Assembly (NCBI GenBank): GCA_021828085.1
Contig: JAKATE010000056.1
Location: forward strand, 1 to 11,187
DNA length: 11,187 nt
Direction of reading: 5' to 3'
From: Thermoplasmata archaeon
GTDB taxonomy: Archaea; Thermoplasmatota; Thermoplasmata; Lutacidiplasmatales; UBA184
Shown here piece by piece: positions 1 to 6,234 of this stretch; the first letter of the stretch is position 1; each line of letters starts with the position of its first letter. A program made the position numbers and the translations under genes. The notes under the pieces are model-generated. The model did not search any database, was not told the DNA's origin, and was given only the letters and a program-made list of their open reading frames with translations.

Positions 1-3000
1 GTGGCCGAACTTCCACCCGAGGTCACCGTCACCGAGGACACCCCTGCCGCGGTAGGCGTGCAGGTGATGGTCGGGGTGGTGCCGGAGCAACCCGCGGGGA
101 GTCCGGTGTAGGCGTACGTCGCCGACGACCCCGCTCCCACCGCCGTGGCGGTGATCGTGGTCGGCATGCTCAGGTCGATGGCGTTGTTCACGATGGTGAG
201 CGGCGCCACCGCCAGGGTCTGCGTGGTGAGCCAGTAGATCGTTCCTGCCCCCGCCACCGTGAAGGTGATCGAGGAGGGGGTCGACGTCACGCCCGTGAAC
301 GCTCCGTTGTCGGAGACGTTCCAGCCCAGCGCCGTTCCCGCCGTCAATGTGCCGCTGACGGTGTAGGTGTTCCCCACCACGAGCGGCAGGACCGTTCCGG
401 TCGTGAACGTCTGCGCTCCCAGGGTGAACGACGCCGTCGCCGGGTTCGAGGCGATGAAGTCGATGGCCGCCGGGACGGAGGTCGTGGGGGACGGGATGAA
501 GTTGGCCGACAACGACCCGGTTCCCGAGACGAAGACCTCGCCGCCCGCGACGCTCACCCCGCCGGTCGTGCTCCATCCGACGAAGGTGGAGCCCGTGGCG
601 GGCTGAGCGAAGATCGGCCAGCCGATGCTCGGGGCCAGGGGCACCTCGAGGGTCATGGTCGTCGCGGTGGAGTTCAGGTTCACGTAGGCGGCCCCCAAAC
701 CCCCCACATTGACCGTTAGCGCGAGGGGGCTCGTGGTCGCCGTGAAGTTGGCATCGATCGTGGTCACCGCTGCGGATGCGTTGAGCATCAGCATCGAGCT
801 CTGAGCGGTGGCTTGCGCCACCATGGCCCCGGGTCCACCCGTCATGCCCCAGTTCTCGAAGATCGGGTTCCCGTTCGCCTTCGGTGTGGGCGCGCTACCG
901 GCGAGTGTAGGGAAGGCCTGGATGGGCCAGCTGTTGTTCCCCAGGATGTCGTAGAAGAGCAGCGTGTTCCCAGCCGAGCCGTAGAACTCGCTCGGCGTCT
1001 GGGGCCCGTAGCTCGGGTAGTTGAGCACCGCATAGGGGTTCGGGGCGTTCACGAAGAGCTGCGTTCCGCTGTAGACGTACGACGCGAACGCATAGATCCC
1101 CACGAAACCCGCCGTCGCCGACGGGGTTCCCCCCAGGTTGACCGCGAGCTTCACGTTGGTGACCGCGAACGGTTCCACGATGAGGCCCGCCGCGCCCTGC
1201 TCCAGGGTCATCTGGATCGAGGCGGTGGTCGCCGCCAGGCCCGTGCCCAGGTAGAGGCCGCTCTGGTTGCTCACCACGATGCTGCCCAGGTAGTACGACC
1301 AGGTGTAGAGCGCGTAGCCGGGCGCTGCCATGTAGGTGAAGTTGTAGCTTCCCACCGGCAGCGTGACCGTCACGGGCGCCTGCGACCCGAGGTTCATGTA
1401 GGAAGGCGTTCCGGGGACGCCGGTGATGTTGAGCGTACCGGAGCCGGGCAGGGTGAATTGCACGGTGAGCGTCGTCGTGAGGCTCGTTCCCGTGTAGTTC
1501 GCCTCCACCGTTGCCGTCCCTCCCGCAGTTCCCACCACGAGCAAGGTGATCGGGTAGGCCCCCTGGGTAAGGTAGGAGCCGACGTTCCCGATCGAGGTGT
1601 TCCAGCTGTCGAAGAGCACCCCGGGGCCCGGCATGGCTTGCACCATGTAGATCCCCGGCGTGAGGGCGATCGAGGCCCCCTGGGCCACCGGCATGTTCTG
1701 GGCGCCCAGCACCTCCCCGAGGGAGACACCGGTCCAGGTGTAGAGCTTCGGGTTGTTGCTCGTGAAGGTGACCGTCGTCGTCGGAGCCGTGGTCTGGACC
1801 ACGAACTTCGCGGTGATCGAACCCGCTCCCGTCACCGTGAACGAGGCCATCGGGGTGTTCGGCCCGGCGAGAGCGACCCCGCCAGTGACCGTCCAGCCGT
1901 CGAAGCTGTAGCCGGTCACGTTGTTGGCGAGCGCGCTGTAGACCCCGGGCTGGAGCTCGAGGTCATGCGCCCCTGCGCTCCCCCCCGCCACCGTCTCGTT
2001 GACGATGGTGATGGAGCTCGTGGCGGGCCCCGTCACTGTGGGGATGGAGACCGCGACCGCCGTGGAGGGGTCGGGAATGGGGAAGAAGTTCGGGTAGTAG
2101 AACCCGAGCCCGTCCGCCGGGGTATAGACCTGCTCCTGGAACTCGTTGTAGGCCTGCCCGAAGTCCGTGTACACTCCCGGATAGTTGGTGGCACCGAACT
2201 CGAAGGCGCCGGGCACCGTGTTGGTCCCACCCGTAGCGGAGGGGTACCAGCCGTACCACGGGTACGTGCACCACTGCGAGCCGCCCGGGGCGCAGGTTCC
2301 AAGGCTCGTCTGCTCGATCAGGTTGAGCGCACCCTCAGGCTGCGTGAAGGCCACCTGCGTGGGAACCATGTGCCCGGCCGAGCTGTTGAACGTCGGCGGG
2401 GCGATGACCCAGGGCTGCAGGCTGTCGTTCGCCCAGCTGCCGGGGTCATAGCTCGGACAGGGGGCGGAAGGCACGATGCTCGGAAGCCCCGCGCTGCAGC
2501 CGCCGTACTGGTTGCTGTTCGGGAAGGAGGGATTGCCCGCGTGCCCGGTCTCGAAGGAGAAGGAGATCGGGAGCTCGCCACCGGGCGTCCACTGCAGGGA
2601 GCCCGGCACGTCGTTGGCCACGTAGGCGGGGTCAAGGGGCTTACCCTCGTTGGCGCCCCCCTGGTTGTAGAGGAGGTTCACCTTCGCGACCTGGCCGTTG
2701 GTCATGTCGCGGACGGTGACGTTCTCCCCCCAGGGAGAGCCGACCCACCCGCTCATCTGGACCTGGATGGAGTCCCCCTGGGTCATGTTCAGGAAGGACG
2801 CCGTGGTCACGTTCGTGTAGAGCGGGGAGTAGTAGCACGGGTCCTCGAACCCGTTGGCGAGGTCGATCTGCCAGCCGACCGCAGCGGCGACCCACTGGCC
2901 CGCCACCGTTCCCGTCGGCACGTAGAAGGAGGAGTCCGGATAGAACTGGAGCTCCAGGAAGCACTGGCTCATCCAGCCCTGCGGGTCGTGCAGGGTGAGC

Positions 3001-3653
3001 CCGAACCAGATGGCCGCATAGAGGTCCGACTGGTTCTGCGTCGCGCTCCGGTCGATGGGGAGCGTGATGTTCCAGGTGACGTTCCCGCCGCTCCCCGGAA
3101 GGTTCGAGTAGGGGTTCACGGCCGGCTCATCGTGCCCGTAGCAGCCCGGGATGTAGGCCCCCTGGGCGCCACCGGCGGCGTTGTTGATCGGCCAGAGGCC
3201 GTCACACCAGTTGTTCAGGAAGTACTGCTCCTGCTGCCAGTTCCCCTGGCTCGCCGCGTTCTGGACCGCCGTGTTCAGAACGGAGGGGATGGGAGCTCCC
3301 GGGGGAGCCTGCGCACCGCCCCAGGACTGGGGGATGACGCTCTGCATGTTCACTGGGGGCTTGATCTTGAGGTTCGCGAGGTTCGGAGTGGGCTGCGTCG
3401 CCGCCGAGGAGGTCGGCGCGACGAGCGCGGGCTGCGCCGTCGAGGCCGGCGTCGGGGTAGGCGTCGAGGCAGAACCCGCTCCCACCGCGGGAGCCGCTGT
3501 CACCGGCGTGAGCACCCCTACGGAGGTGAGCACGGCCAGTCCGCTCAGGACCATGATCGCCACCACAAACAGGGAGACGGCGACCTTGGTACGGGAGAGG
3601 CGGCTCGCTCGGCGAAGGCTCTTAGGTTCCATCATAGGACCATCTGTTCCCAT
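1..3653 (-). CDS. Large modular surface/S-layer-like protein, partial (C-terminus beyond window)
   Basis: An uninterrupted reading frame of 1217 codons runs from ATG at 3653 off the left edge. The start is set by AGGTGA six bases upstream and a TATA element further up; in-frame ATGs follow at codons 7 and 8. Residues 11-23 are basic and 24-49 hydrophobic, a signal peptide or anchor with possible cleavage near TAA at 52-54. A Pro/Thr/Ser/Ala linker covers about 55-90. Residues about 130-560 form an ectodomain rich in Trp, Tyr and Gly with eight cysteines (first C150, last C462); I do not recognise its family. From about 565 onward come beta-sandwich-type modules resembling InlB-B/PEGA repeats, for example 581-617 (GYSFDGW to ITAKF) and 1020-1052. 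The visible end, about 1148-1217, is an Ig-like module with TGLPAGC and TCTPTAAG. Many N-x-S/T sequons suggest glycosylation. Probable role: cell-surface adhesin or envelope protein; an extracellular enzyme is possible. No catalytic motif was recognised. Confidence 0.88.
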   Translation of the reverse strand, partial: MGTDGPMMEPKSLRRASRLSRTKVAVSLFVVAIMVLSGLAVLTSVGVLTPVTAAPAVGAGSASTPTPTPASTAQPALVAPTSSAATQPTPNLANLKIKPPVNMQSVIPQSWGGAQAPPGAPIPSVLNTAVQNAASQGNWQQEQYFLNNWCDGLWPINNAAGGAQGAYIPGCYGHDEPAVNPYSNLPGSGGNVTWNITLPIDRSATQNQSDLYAAIWFGLTLHDPQGWMSQCFLELQFYPDSSFYVPTGTVAGQWVAAAVGWQIDLANGFEDPCYYSPLYTNVTTASFLNMTQGDSIQVQMSGWVGSPWGENVTVRDMTNGQVAKVNLLYNQGGANEGKPLDPAYVANDVPGSLQWTPGGELPISFSFETGHAGNPSFPNSNQYGGCSAGLPSIVPSAPCPSYDPGSWANDSLQPWVIAPPTFNSSAGHMVPTQVAFTQPEGALNLIEQTSLGTCAPGGSQWCTYPWYGWYPSATGGTNTVPGAFEFGATNYPGVYTDFGQAYNEFQEQVYTPADGLGFYYPNFFPIPDPSTAVAVSIPTVTGPATSSITIVNETVAGGSAGAHDLELQPGVYSALANNVTGYSFDGWTVTGGVALAGPNTPMASFTVTGAGSITAKFVVQTTAPTTTVTFTSNNPKLYTWTGVSLGEVLGAQNMPVAQGASIALTPGIYMVQAMPGPGVLFDSWNTSIGNVGSYLTQGAYPITLLVVGTAGGTATVEANYTGTSLTTTLTVQFTLPGSGTLNITGVPGTPSYMNLGSQAPVTVTLPVGSYNFTYMAAPGYALYTWSYYLGSIVVSNQSGLYLGTGLAATTASIQMTLEQGAAGLIVEPFAVTNVKLAVNLGGTPSATAGFVGIYAFASYVYSGTQLFVNAPNPYAVLNYPSYGPQTPSEFYGSAGNTLLFYDILGNNSWPIQAFPTLAGSAPTPKANGNPIFENWGMTGGPGAMVAQATAQSSMLMLNASAAVTTIDANFTATTSPLALTVNVGGLGAAYVNLNSTATTMTLEVPLAPSIGWPIFAQPATGSTFVGWSTTGGVSVAGGEVFVSGTGSLSANFIPSPTTSVPAAIDFIASNPATASFTLGAQTFTTGTVLPLVVGNTYTVSGTLTAGTALGWNVSDNGAFTGVTSTPSSITFTVAGAGTIYWLTTQTLAVAPLTIVNNAIDLSMPTTITATAVGAGSSATYAYTGLPAGCSGTTPTITCTPTAAGVSSVTVTSGGSSA
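495..1948 (-). repeat. Array of diverged InlB-B/PEGA-like protein modules within the surface protein
   Basis: Protein-level repeats in residues about 569-1053. Three modules carry a PG-x-Y or VG-x-Y turn followed exactly 15 residues later by Trp: Y572/W587, Y669/W684 and Y770/W785. A fourth has an aromatic variant, W1012/W1027. A fifth, outside these bounds near 323-365, has Y1097/W1111 (spacing 14). Several end in a short strand of the form (A)NF, AKF or ANY (F617, Y720, F970, F1052), and W587, W935 and W1027 are each followed by an x-x-TGG turn. The DNA is not visibly repetitive, so these are old, diverged duplications. Ig/PEGA-type stalk modules are known in surface proteins; assignment here is by pattern only. 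Confidence 0.6.
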
Positions 3654-3659
3654 TGGCGT

Positions 3660-3665
3660 TCACCT
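3660..3665 (-). promoter_or_regulatory. Ribosome binding site of the surface-protein gene
   Basis: AGGTGA on the minus strand matches the complement of the archaeal 16S 3' end and lies six bases before ATG at 3653. It decides the start in favour of this ATG over the in-frame ATGs at codons 7 and 8. Confidence 0.75.
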
Positions 3666-3690
3666 GCGGCTGCTCTTTCGAGAAAGCCGC
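3666..3690 (-). promoter_or_regulatory. 5'-leader hairpin upstream of the surface-protein gene
   Basis: The minus strand reads GCGGCT, a single T, TCT, CGAA, AGA, GC, AGCCGC. The outer arms (3666-3671 and 3685-3690) pair over six bases and an inner 3-bp stem closes on a four-base loop. The hairpin ends directly against the AGGTGA ribosome binding site. Given the TATA position, transcription would begin close to 3687-3690, so the mRNA may start with this hairpin. A role in 5'-end stability or translation is inference. Confidence 0.5.
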
Positions 3691-3708
3691 GCCCCCATCA
3701 AGGGGTGC

Positions 3709-3720
3709 CCTATAAATACC
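3709..3720 (-). promoter_or_regulatory. TATA-box promoter between divergent genes
   Basis: The minus strand reads GGTATTTATAGG, an AT-rich island in otherwise GC-rich DNA. It lies about 24-27 bases upstream of the leader hairpin, fitting an archaeal TATA box for the surface-protein gene. On the plus strand the same bases read TATAAATA, 71 bases before the adenylate kinase ATG, and I see no other TATA candidate for that gene, so the element may serve both directions. No clear purine-rich BRE was seen on either side. Confidence 0.6.
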
Positions 3721-3754
3721 TAAGTGAAGGGGTGGGCGCCATCGCCGAACTCAC

Positions 3755-3774
3755 CTCCCCGCAGAAAAGGGGAG
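3755..3774 (+). promoter_or_regulatory. Small inverted repeat in adenylate kinase leader
   Basis: CTCCCC (3755-3760) and GGGGAG (3769-3774) are perfect 6-bp arms around an eight-base loop, GCAGAAAA. GGGGAG is also the only Shine-Dalgarno-like string before the ATG at 3789, though its 14-base spacing is long. If this stem forms it would mask that string. There is no following T-run, so a terminator is unlikely. Confidence 0.3.
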
Positions 3775-3788
3775 ACCTCCGAACCCCC

Positions 3789-4439
3789 ATGACCGAGCTC
3801 TACGCGCTCAGCGGCACCCCCGGCGTCGGGAAGTCCAGCGTCGCAAGGTCCCTCGCCCGTATCCGGAAGGGCGGGCGCTCGCGGGCCCCTGCTCTACATA
3901 TAAGGGAAGTAGGAGAGCTCCCCGGGAGCGCACCGCTCACAGGCTCCCGCTCTCCCGCGAGCGGGAGAACGACCGTGGAAGTGGACCTTGCCCGGGCCTC
4001 GCGAGCGATCCGCGCCTGGGCCGAGGACGGGTCGAAGGACCTGGGACTCATCGTGGGGCACCTCTCCCACCTCCTCCCGATCCCACGGGTGCTCCTCCTT
4101 CGCTGCGCCCCGGACGAGCTCTCCCGCCGGCTCCGACGGAGCGGCGTCCGCGAGCCCTGGCTCTCCCAGAACGTCGAAGCGGAGCGCGTGGACCTCGTCC
4201 TCCTCGAGGCGCTCCGCCTCGGGCGCACGGTCTACGAGCTCGACACCACCCGGCACGCCCCGGCGGAGGTCGCCCGGTGGGTCCTGTCGGTGCTCGCCGG
4301 CAAGGTCCCGCCGCGGCAAGGGACCGTCGACTGGCTCTCCTCCTTCCCCCCTTCCGCGAAGGGGGCCGCGCGCCCTCGCCCAGGGACGGAGGGACGGCGA
4401 AGCGGCTTCAAGGGCGGACGTCCTCCGGGACCGCGCTGA
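3789..4439 (+). CDS. Archaeal Fap7-type adenylate kinase (NMP kinase)
   Basis: A 216-residue protein of the archaeal Fap7/hCINAP-like adenylate kinase family, which interconverts AMP+ATP and 2 ADP and in studied members acts in maturation of the small ribosomal subunit. Walker A is GTPGVGKSS (9-17). Other family signatures are VEVD (63-66), GHLSHLLP (90-97), QNVEAE (127-132) and YELDTT (149-154); the family core ends near DWL (181-183). A basic, Gly/Pro/Arg-rich tail (about 189-216) goes beyond the usual length of about 180 residues. ATG at 3789 is chosen because it puts Walker A at the normal distance from the N-terminus; an in-frame GTG at 3732 would add 19 unlikely residues. Residues about 34-60 use AT-ending codons (CTA, ATA, GTA) unlike their surroundings and overlap inverted repeats. 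The lipid-synthase gene follows after 11 bases. Confidence 0.87.
   Translation: MTELYALSGTPGVGKSSVARSLARIRKGGRSRAPALHIREVGELPGSAPLTGSRSPASGRTTVEVDLARASRAIRAWAEDGSKDLGLIVGHLSHLLPIPRVLLLRCAPDELSRRLRRSGVREPWLSQNVEAERVDLVLLEALRLGRTVYELDTTRHAPAEVARWVLSVLAGKVPPRQGTVDWLSSFPPSAKGAARPRPGTEGRRSGFKGGRPPGPR
3917..3967 (+). repeat. Cluster of nested inverted repeats inside the adenylate kinase gene
   Basis: GCTCCC and GGGAGC (3917-3922 and 3924-3929) form a near-palindrome. CTCCCGCT (3944-3951) pairs perfectly with AGCGGGAG (3960-3967). The overlapping CTCCCGCGAGCGGGAG (3952-3967) is itself a 7-bp palindrome with a two-base centre. The cluster lies just downstream of a TATA-like ACATATAA (3897-3904), in a weakly conserved part of the protein. 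Function unknown. Confidence 0.45.
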
Positions 4440-4444
4440 GGGGG
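4438..4444 (+). promoter_or_regulatory. Ribosome binding site of the CDP-alcohol phosphatidyltransferase gene
   Basis: GAGGGGG begins inside the TGA stop codon of the adenylate kinase gene and lies six bases before GTG at 4451. The nearest ATG (4471) is out of frame, so the GTG is the supported start. The placement suggests translational coupling. Confidence 0.6.
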
Positions 4445-4450
4445 TCCTGC

Positions 4451-5125
4451 GTGCTCGAGCGGTACCGCGAATGGGCCCGTCCTCGCCTCGACCGGCTCTC
4501 CGAGCCCTTCCTCGCGTTCTCCCCGGCCTCCCTGAGCTGGACCTCCTTCGCCCTCTTCGCCCTCGCGGCCGCCCTCTTCGCGCTGCTCGGTCTCCTTCGG
4601 GCCGCCCCCCCCTTCGTCCCCCCTCTCCTCCTCCTCGCCGCGGGGAGCGCGGTCTTCCTGGGGGGGGTCTTCGATGCGCTCGACGGCCACGTGGCCCGTC
4701 GCCGGCAGGTGAGCTCCCCCCGGGGGGACCTCCTCGACCACGTCCTCGACCGCTACGCCGATGTCCTGCTGTTCCTCGGGATCGCCGTGAGCGGCTGGGC
4801 GCAGCCGCTCCTCGCCCTCCTCGCCCTCGTGAGCGTCCTGCTGGCGAGCTACATGGGGACGCAGGCGCAGGCCCTGCTGGGCCGCCGGCTCTACCGGGGC
4901 CTCCTCGGGCGCGCAGACCGCATCGTCCTCCTCTCCCTGGTGAGCTGGGTGCTCGGGGTCTGGGTCCTGCTCAATCTCTACGTCCCGAGCCCGGTCCACC
5001 TCCCCTACCGATTCCTCGTCGGGGGCGTCCCCCTCACGCCTGTCGACCTGGTGATGCTCTACTTCGTTCTCGCCGGCCAGCTCACCGCGGCCTACCGCGC
5101 CCGCCGGACCTGGCGGGAGCTCTAG
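4451..5125 (+). CDS. CDP-alcohol phosphatidyltransferase (archaetidylinositol-phosphate-synthase-like)
   Basis: A 224-residue integral membrane enzyme that moves a lipid phosphate from a CDP-activated lipid onto an alcohol to make a polar headgroup. The full signature D-x2-DG-x2-AR-x8-G-x3-D-x3-D is present with exact spacing: D75, D78, G79, A82, R83, G92, D96 and D100. These residues bind Mg2+ and the CDP moiety, with D100 the likely catalytic base. Hydrophobic helices lie at about 30-50, 55-75, 104-118, 120-138, 158-178 and 193-213. The strings GDLLDHVLDRYAD (92-104) and GTQAQALLGR (136-145) resemble, from memory, haloarchaeal enzymes annotated as archaetidylinositol phosphate synthases. 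Inositol-1-phosphate is therefore the likeliest acceptor; serine or glycerol phosphate cannot be excluded. Start is GTG with GAGGGGG upstream. Second gene of an operon with the adenylate kinase; its TAG stop overlaps the stop of the convergent primase gene. Confidence 0.88.
   Translation: MLERYREWARPRLDRLSEPFLAFSPASLSWTSFALFALAAALFALLGLLRAAPPFVPPLLLLAAGSAVFLGGVFDALDGHVARRRQVSSPRGDLLDHVLDRYADVLLFLGIAVSGWAQPLLALLALVSVLLASYMGTQAQALLGRRLYRGLLGRADRIVLLSLVSWVLGVWVLLNLYVPSPVHLPYRFLVGGVPLTPVDLVMLYFVLAGQLTAAYRARRTWREL
5122..5125. other. Shared CTAG: overlapping stop codons of convergent genes
   Basis: The palindrome CTAG supplies TAG (5123-5125) to the plus-strand lipid synthase and TAG (5124-5122, minus strand) to priL. 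There is no intergenic DNA, hence no room for a terminator outside coding sequence. Transcripts from both operons must overlap at their 3' ends. Confidence 0.9.
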
Positions 5126-6234
5126 GTCCGGCCCGCTCCCCCGGGGGCGTTCGTGCGGGGGCGGGTCCGTGCGCGCCGGTAGTAGTTCAGCGGGTGCTTG
5201 AGCGCAACGGGGTCCGAGCACAGGCGTGCCGGTGACCCGTCGAGCTCCCGGCGGCAGAGCCCGGCGGTGATGAGCGTGGCGCACTCGGGGGGGGTGTAGC
5301 CGGCTCCCCCGTCGTGCCGGCGGATCTGGTCGACCTGGTAGCGGGTGATCGGCTCGTTGAAGTTCGGGGCTCCCCGGAACGCCTCCACGATCGCGTCGGC
5401 CTCCATCCCCACCTTGTGCAGGAAGGCCGCGAGGGCGAACCGCCCCTGGTGGCCGACGTTGTGGCCGGCGGCGAGCTCCTTCATCAGCTCCCGGATGCAC
5501 GGAGGGAAGCGCTCCGGCTCGACAGGGCCCGGGCCCCCCTCCCGCGCCGGCAGCCTCTGGCGCGCGAGTTCGAGGAACCCGGACTCCCGGCCCTCGAGCA
5601 GGGTGCGCAGCTCCGGCTCGACCTTGAGCGGGAGGACCTCCTCCAGTCCCTGGAGCATCCCCTCGGAGAGCCACTCCGCGAGCCTCCCCCGGGAGAGCTC
5701 CACCACCCCGTGACGGAGCCGCTGGTGGACCAGCTTGAGGTCGCGCCCCCTCGCCGTCGCGCTCCAGCCGAGGTAGACCGGCAAGGGGACCTCCCATCCC
5801 TCGGAGGGCTCGGGGGAGGTCGAGCGGCGCGCCGGTCTCCCGAGCGCATGCGCCAGCGTCTGGAGCTCCTCCACCTGGACGGCACTCCCCTCGAGCTCCT
5901 CGCGCAGCCGGAGCGCTTCCCGGCGGGCCCACCGACGGGCCGGCCCGGAACCCGGGAGGAGGGAGACGAGGAGCGCCGCGAAGGGGAAGGAAAGGACGCG
6001 CGCCACCTCGTCGGCGTCTCCGACCTCCGGAAGGTCGCGGCCGGCGGGGGGTCCGGCGAGCGCTTGGAGGACCCGCGCCCGGCCGAGCCCGCGGGCTCCC
6101 TCGAAGAGCGGGCTCTCGACGAGCTCGCGGGAGCTCGGCGCGAGGGAGCCCAGCGACGTCGTCGCGCCCGGGAGGAACGGGTAGCGGGCGTAGAAGGTGC
6201 GTGAGCCTAGAGGAACGGCCCCACGAACTCCCAT
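5122..6234 (-). CDS. priL: DNA primase large subunit PriL
   Basis: A 370-residue archaeal/eukaryotic-type primase large subunit. With the catalytic PriS (not in this window) it makes RNA/DNA primers for replication; PriL binds template and supports initiation. The N-terminal alpha-helical part carries SRTFYARYPFLPGA (11-24). The C-terminal Fe-S domain starts with FPPCIRELM (243-251) and contains HNVGHQGRFALAAFLHKVGM (258-277), then NFNEPITRYQVDQI (291-304) and HPLNYYR (347-353). Four cysteines, C246, C318, C327 and C339, have the spacing of the 4Fe-4S ligands. ATG at 6234 lies within the end of the upstream peptidase gene (28-base overlap); no clear Shine-Dalgarno is seen, so coupled translation is likely. 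No better in-frame start was found before the conserved N-terminal segment. Last gene of the minus-strand cluster. Confidence 0.95.
   Translation of the reverse strand: MGVRGAVPLGSRTFYARYPFLPGATTSLGSLAPSSRELVESPLFEGARGLGRARVLQALAGPPAGRDLPEVGDADEVARVLSFPFAALLVSLLPGSGPARRWARREALRLREELEGSAVQVEELQTLAHALGRPARRSTSPEPSEGWEVPLPVYLGWSATARGRDLKLVHQRLRHGVVELSRGRLAEWLSEGMLQGLEEVLPLKVEPELRTLLEGRESGFLELARQRLPAREGGPGPVEPERFPPCIRELMKELAAGHNVGHQGRFALAAFLHKVGMEADAIVEAFRGAPNFNEPITRYQVDQIRRHDGGAGYTPPECATLITAGLCRRELDGSPARLCSDPVALKHPLNYYRRARTRPRTNAPGGAGRT

Noticed and set aside
367..3723. Several shorter open frames on both strands (for example 367-606, 842-1033, 1394-1729, 1963-2274, 2185-2451, 2318-2635, 2641-2964, 3181-3723).
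   Set aside because: All overlap the signal-peptide-bearing surface protein, have low-complexity products and lack ribosome binding sites; expected in GC-rich DNA.
3732..3791. Upstream GTG (3732) as the kinase start.
   Set aside because: It would add 19 residues ahead of a Walker A that is already at the family's usual distance from ATG 3789, and it would place the start within a few bases of the predicted transcription start.
813..4439. A continuous plus-strand open frame of 1208 codons spanning the surface-protein gene and the kinase.
   Set aside because: Up to 3788 it is the codon-aligned antisense of the surface-protein gene; its product is Arg/Gly/His-rich with no domain. Only the part from ATG 3789 is a real gene.
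5126..5165. GC-rich CTCCCCCGGGGGCG near the end of priL as an intrinsic terminator.
   Set aside because: It lies inside the priL coding sequence, codes for its last residues, and has no T-run on either strand.
3988..5932. Long overlapping frames at 3988-5235 (plus), 4232-5932 (minus) and 5314-6204 (plus).
   Set aside because: They shadow the kinase, the phosphatidyltransferase and priL, all of which have exact family motifs in other frames.
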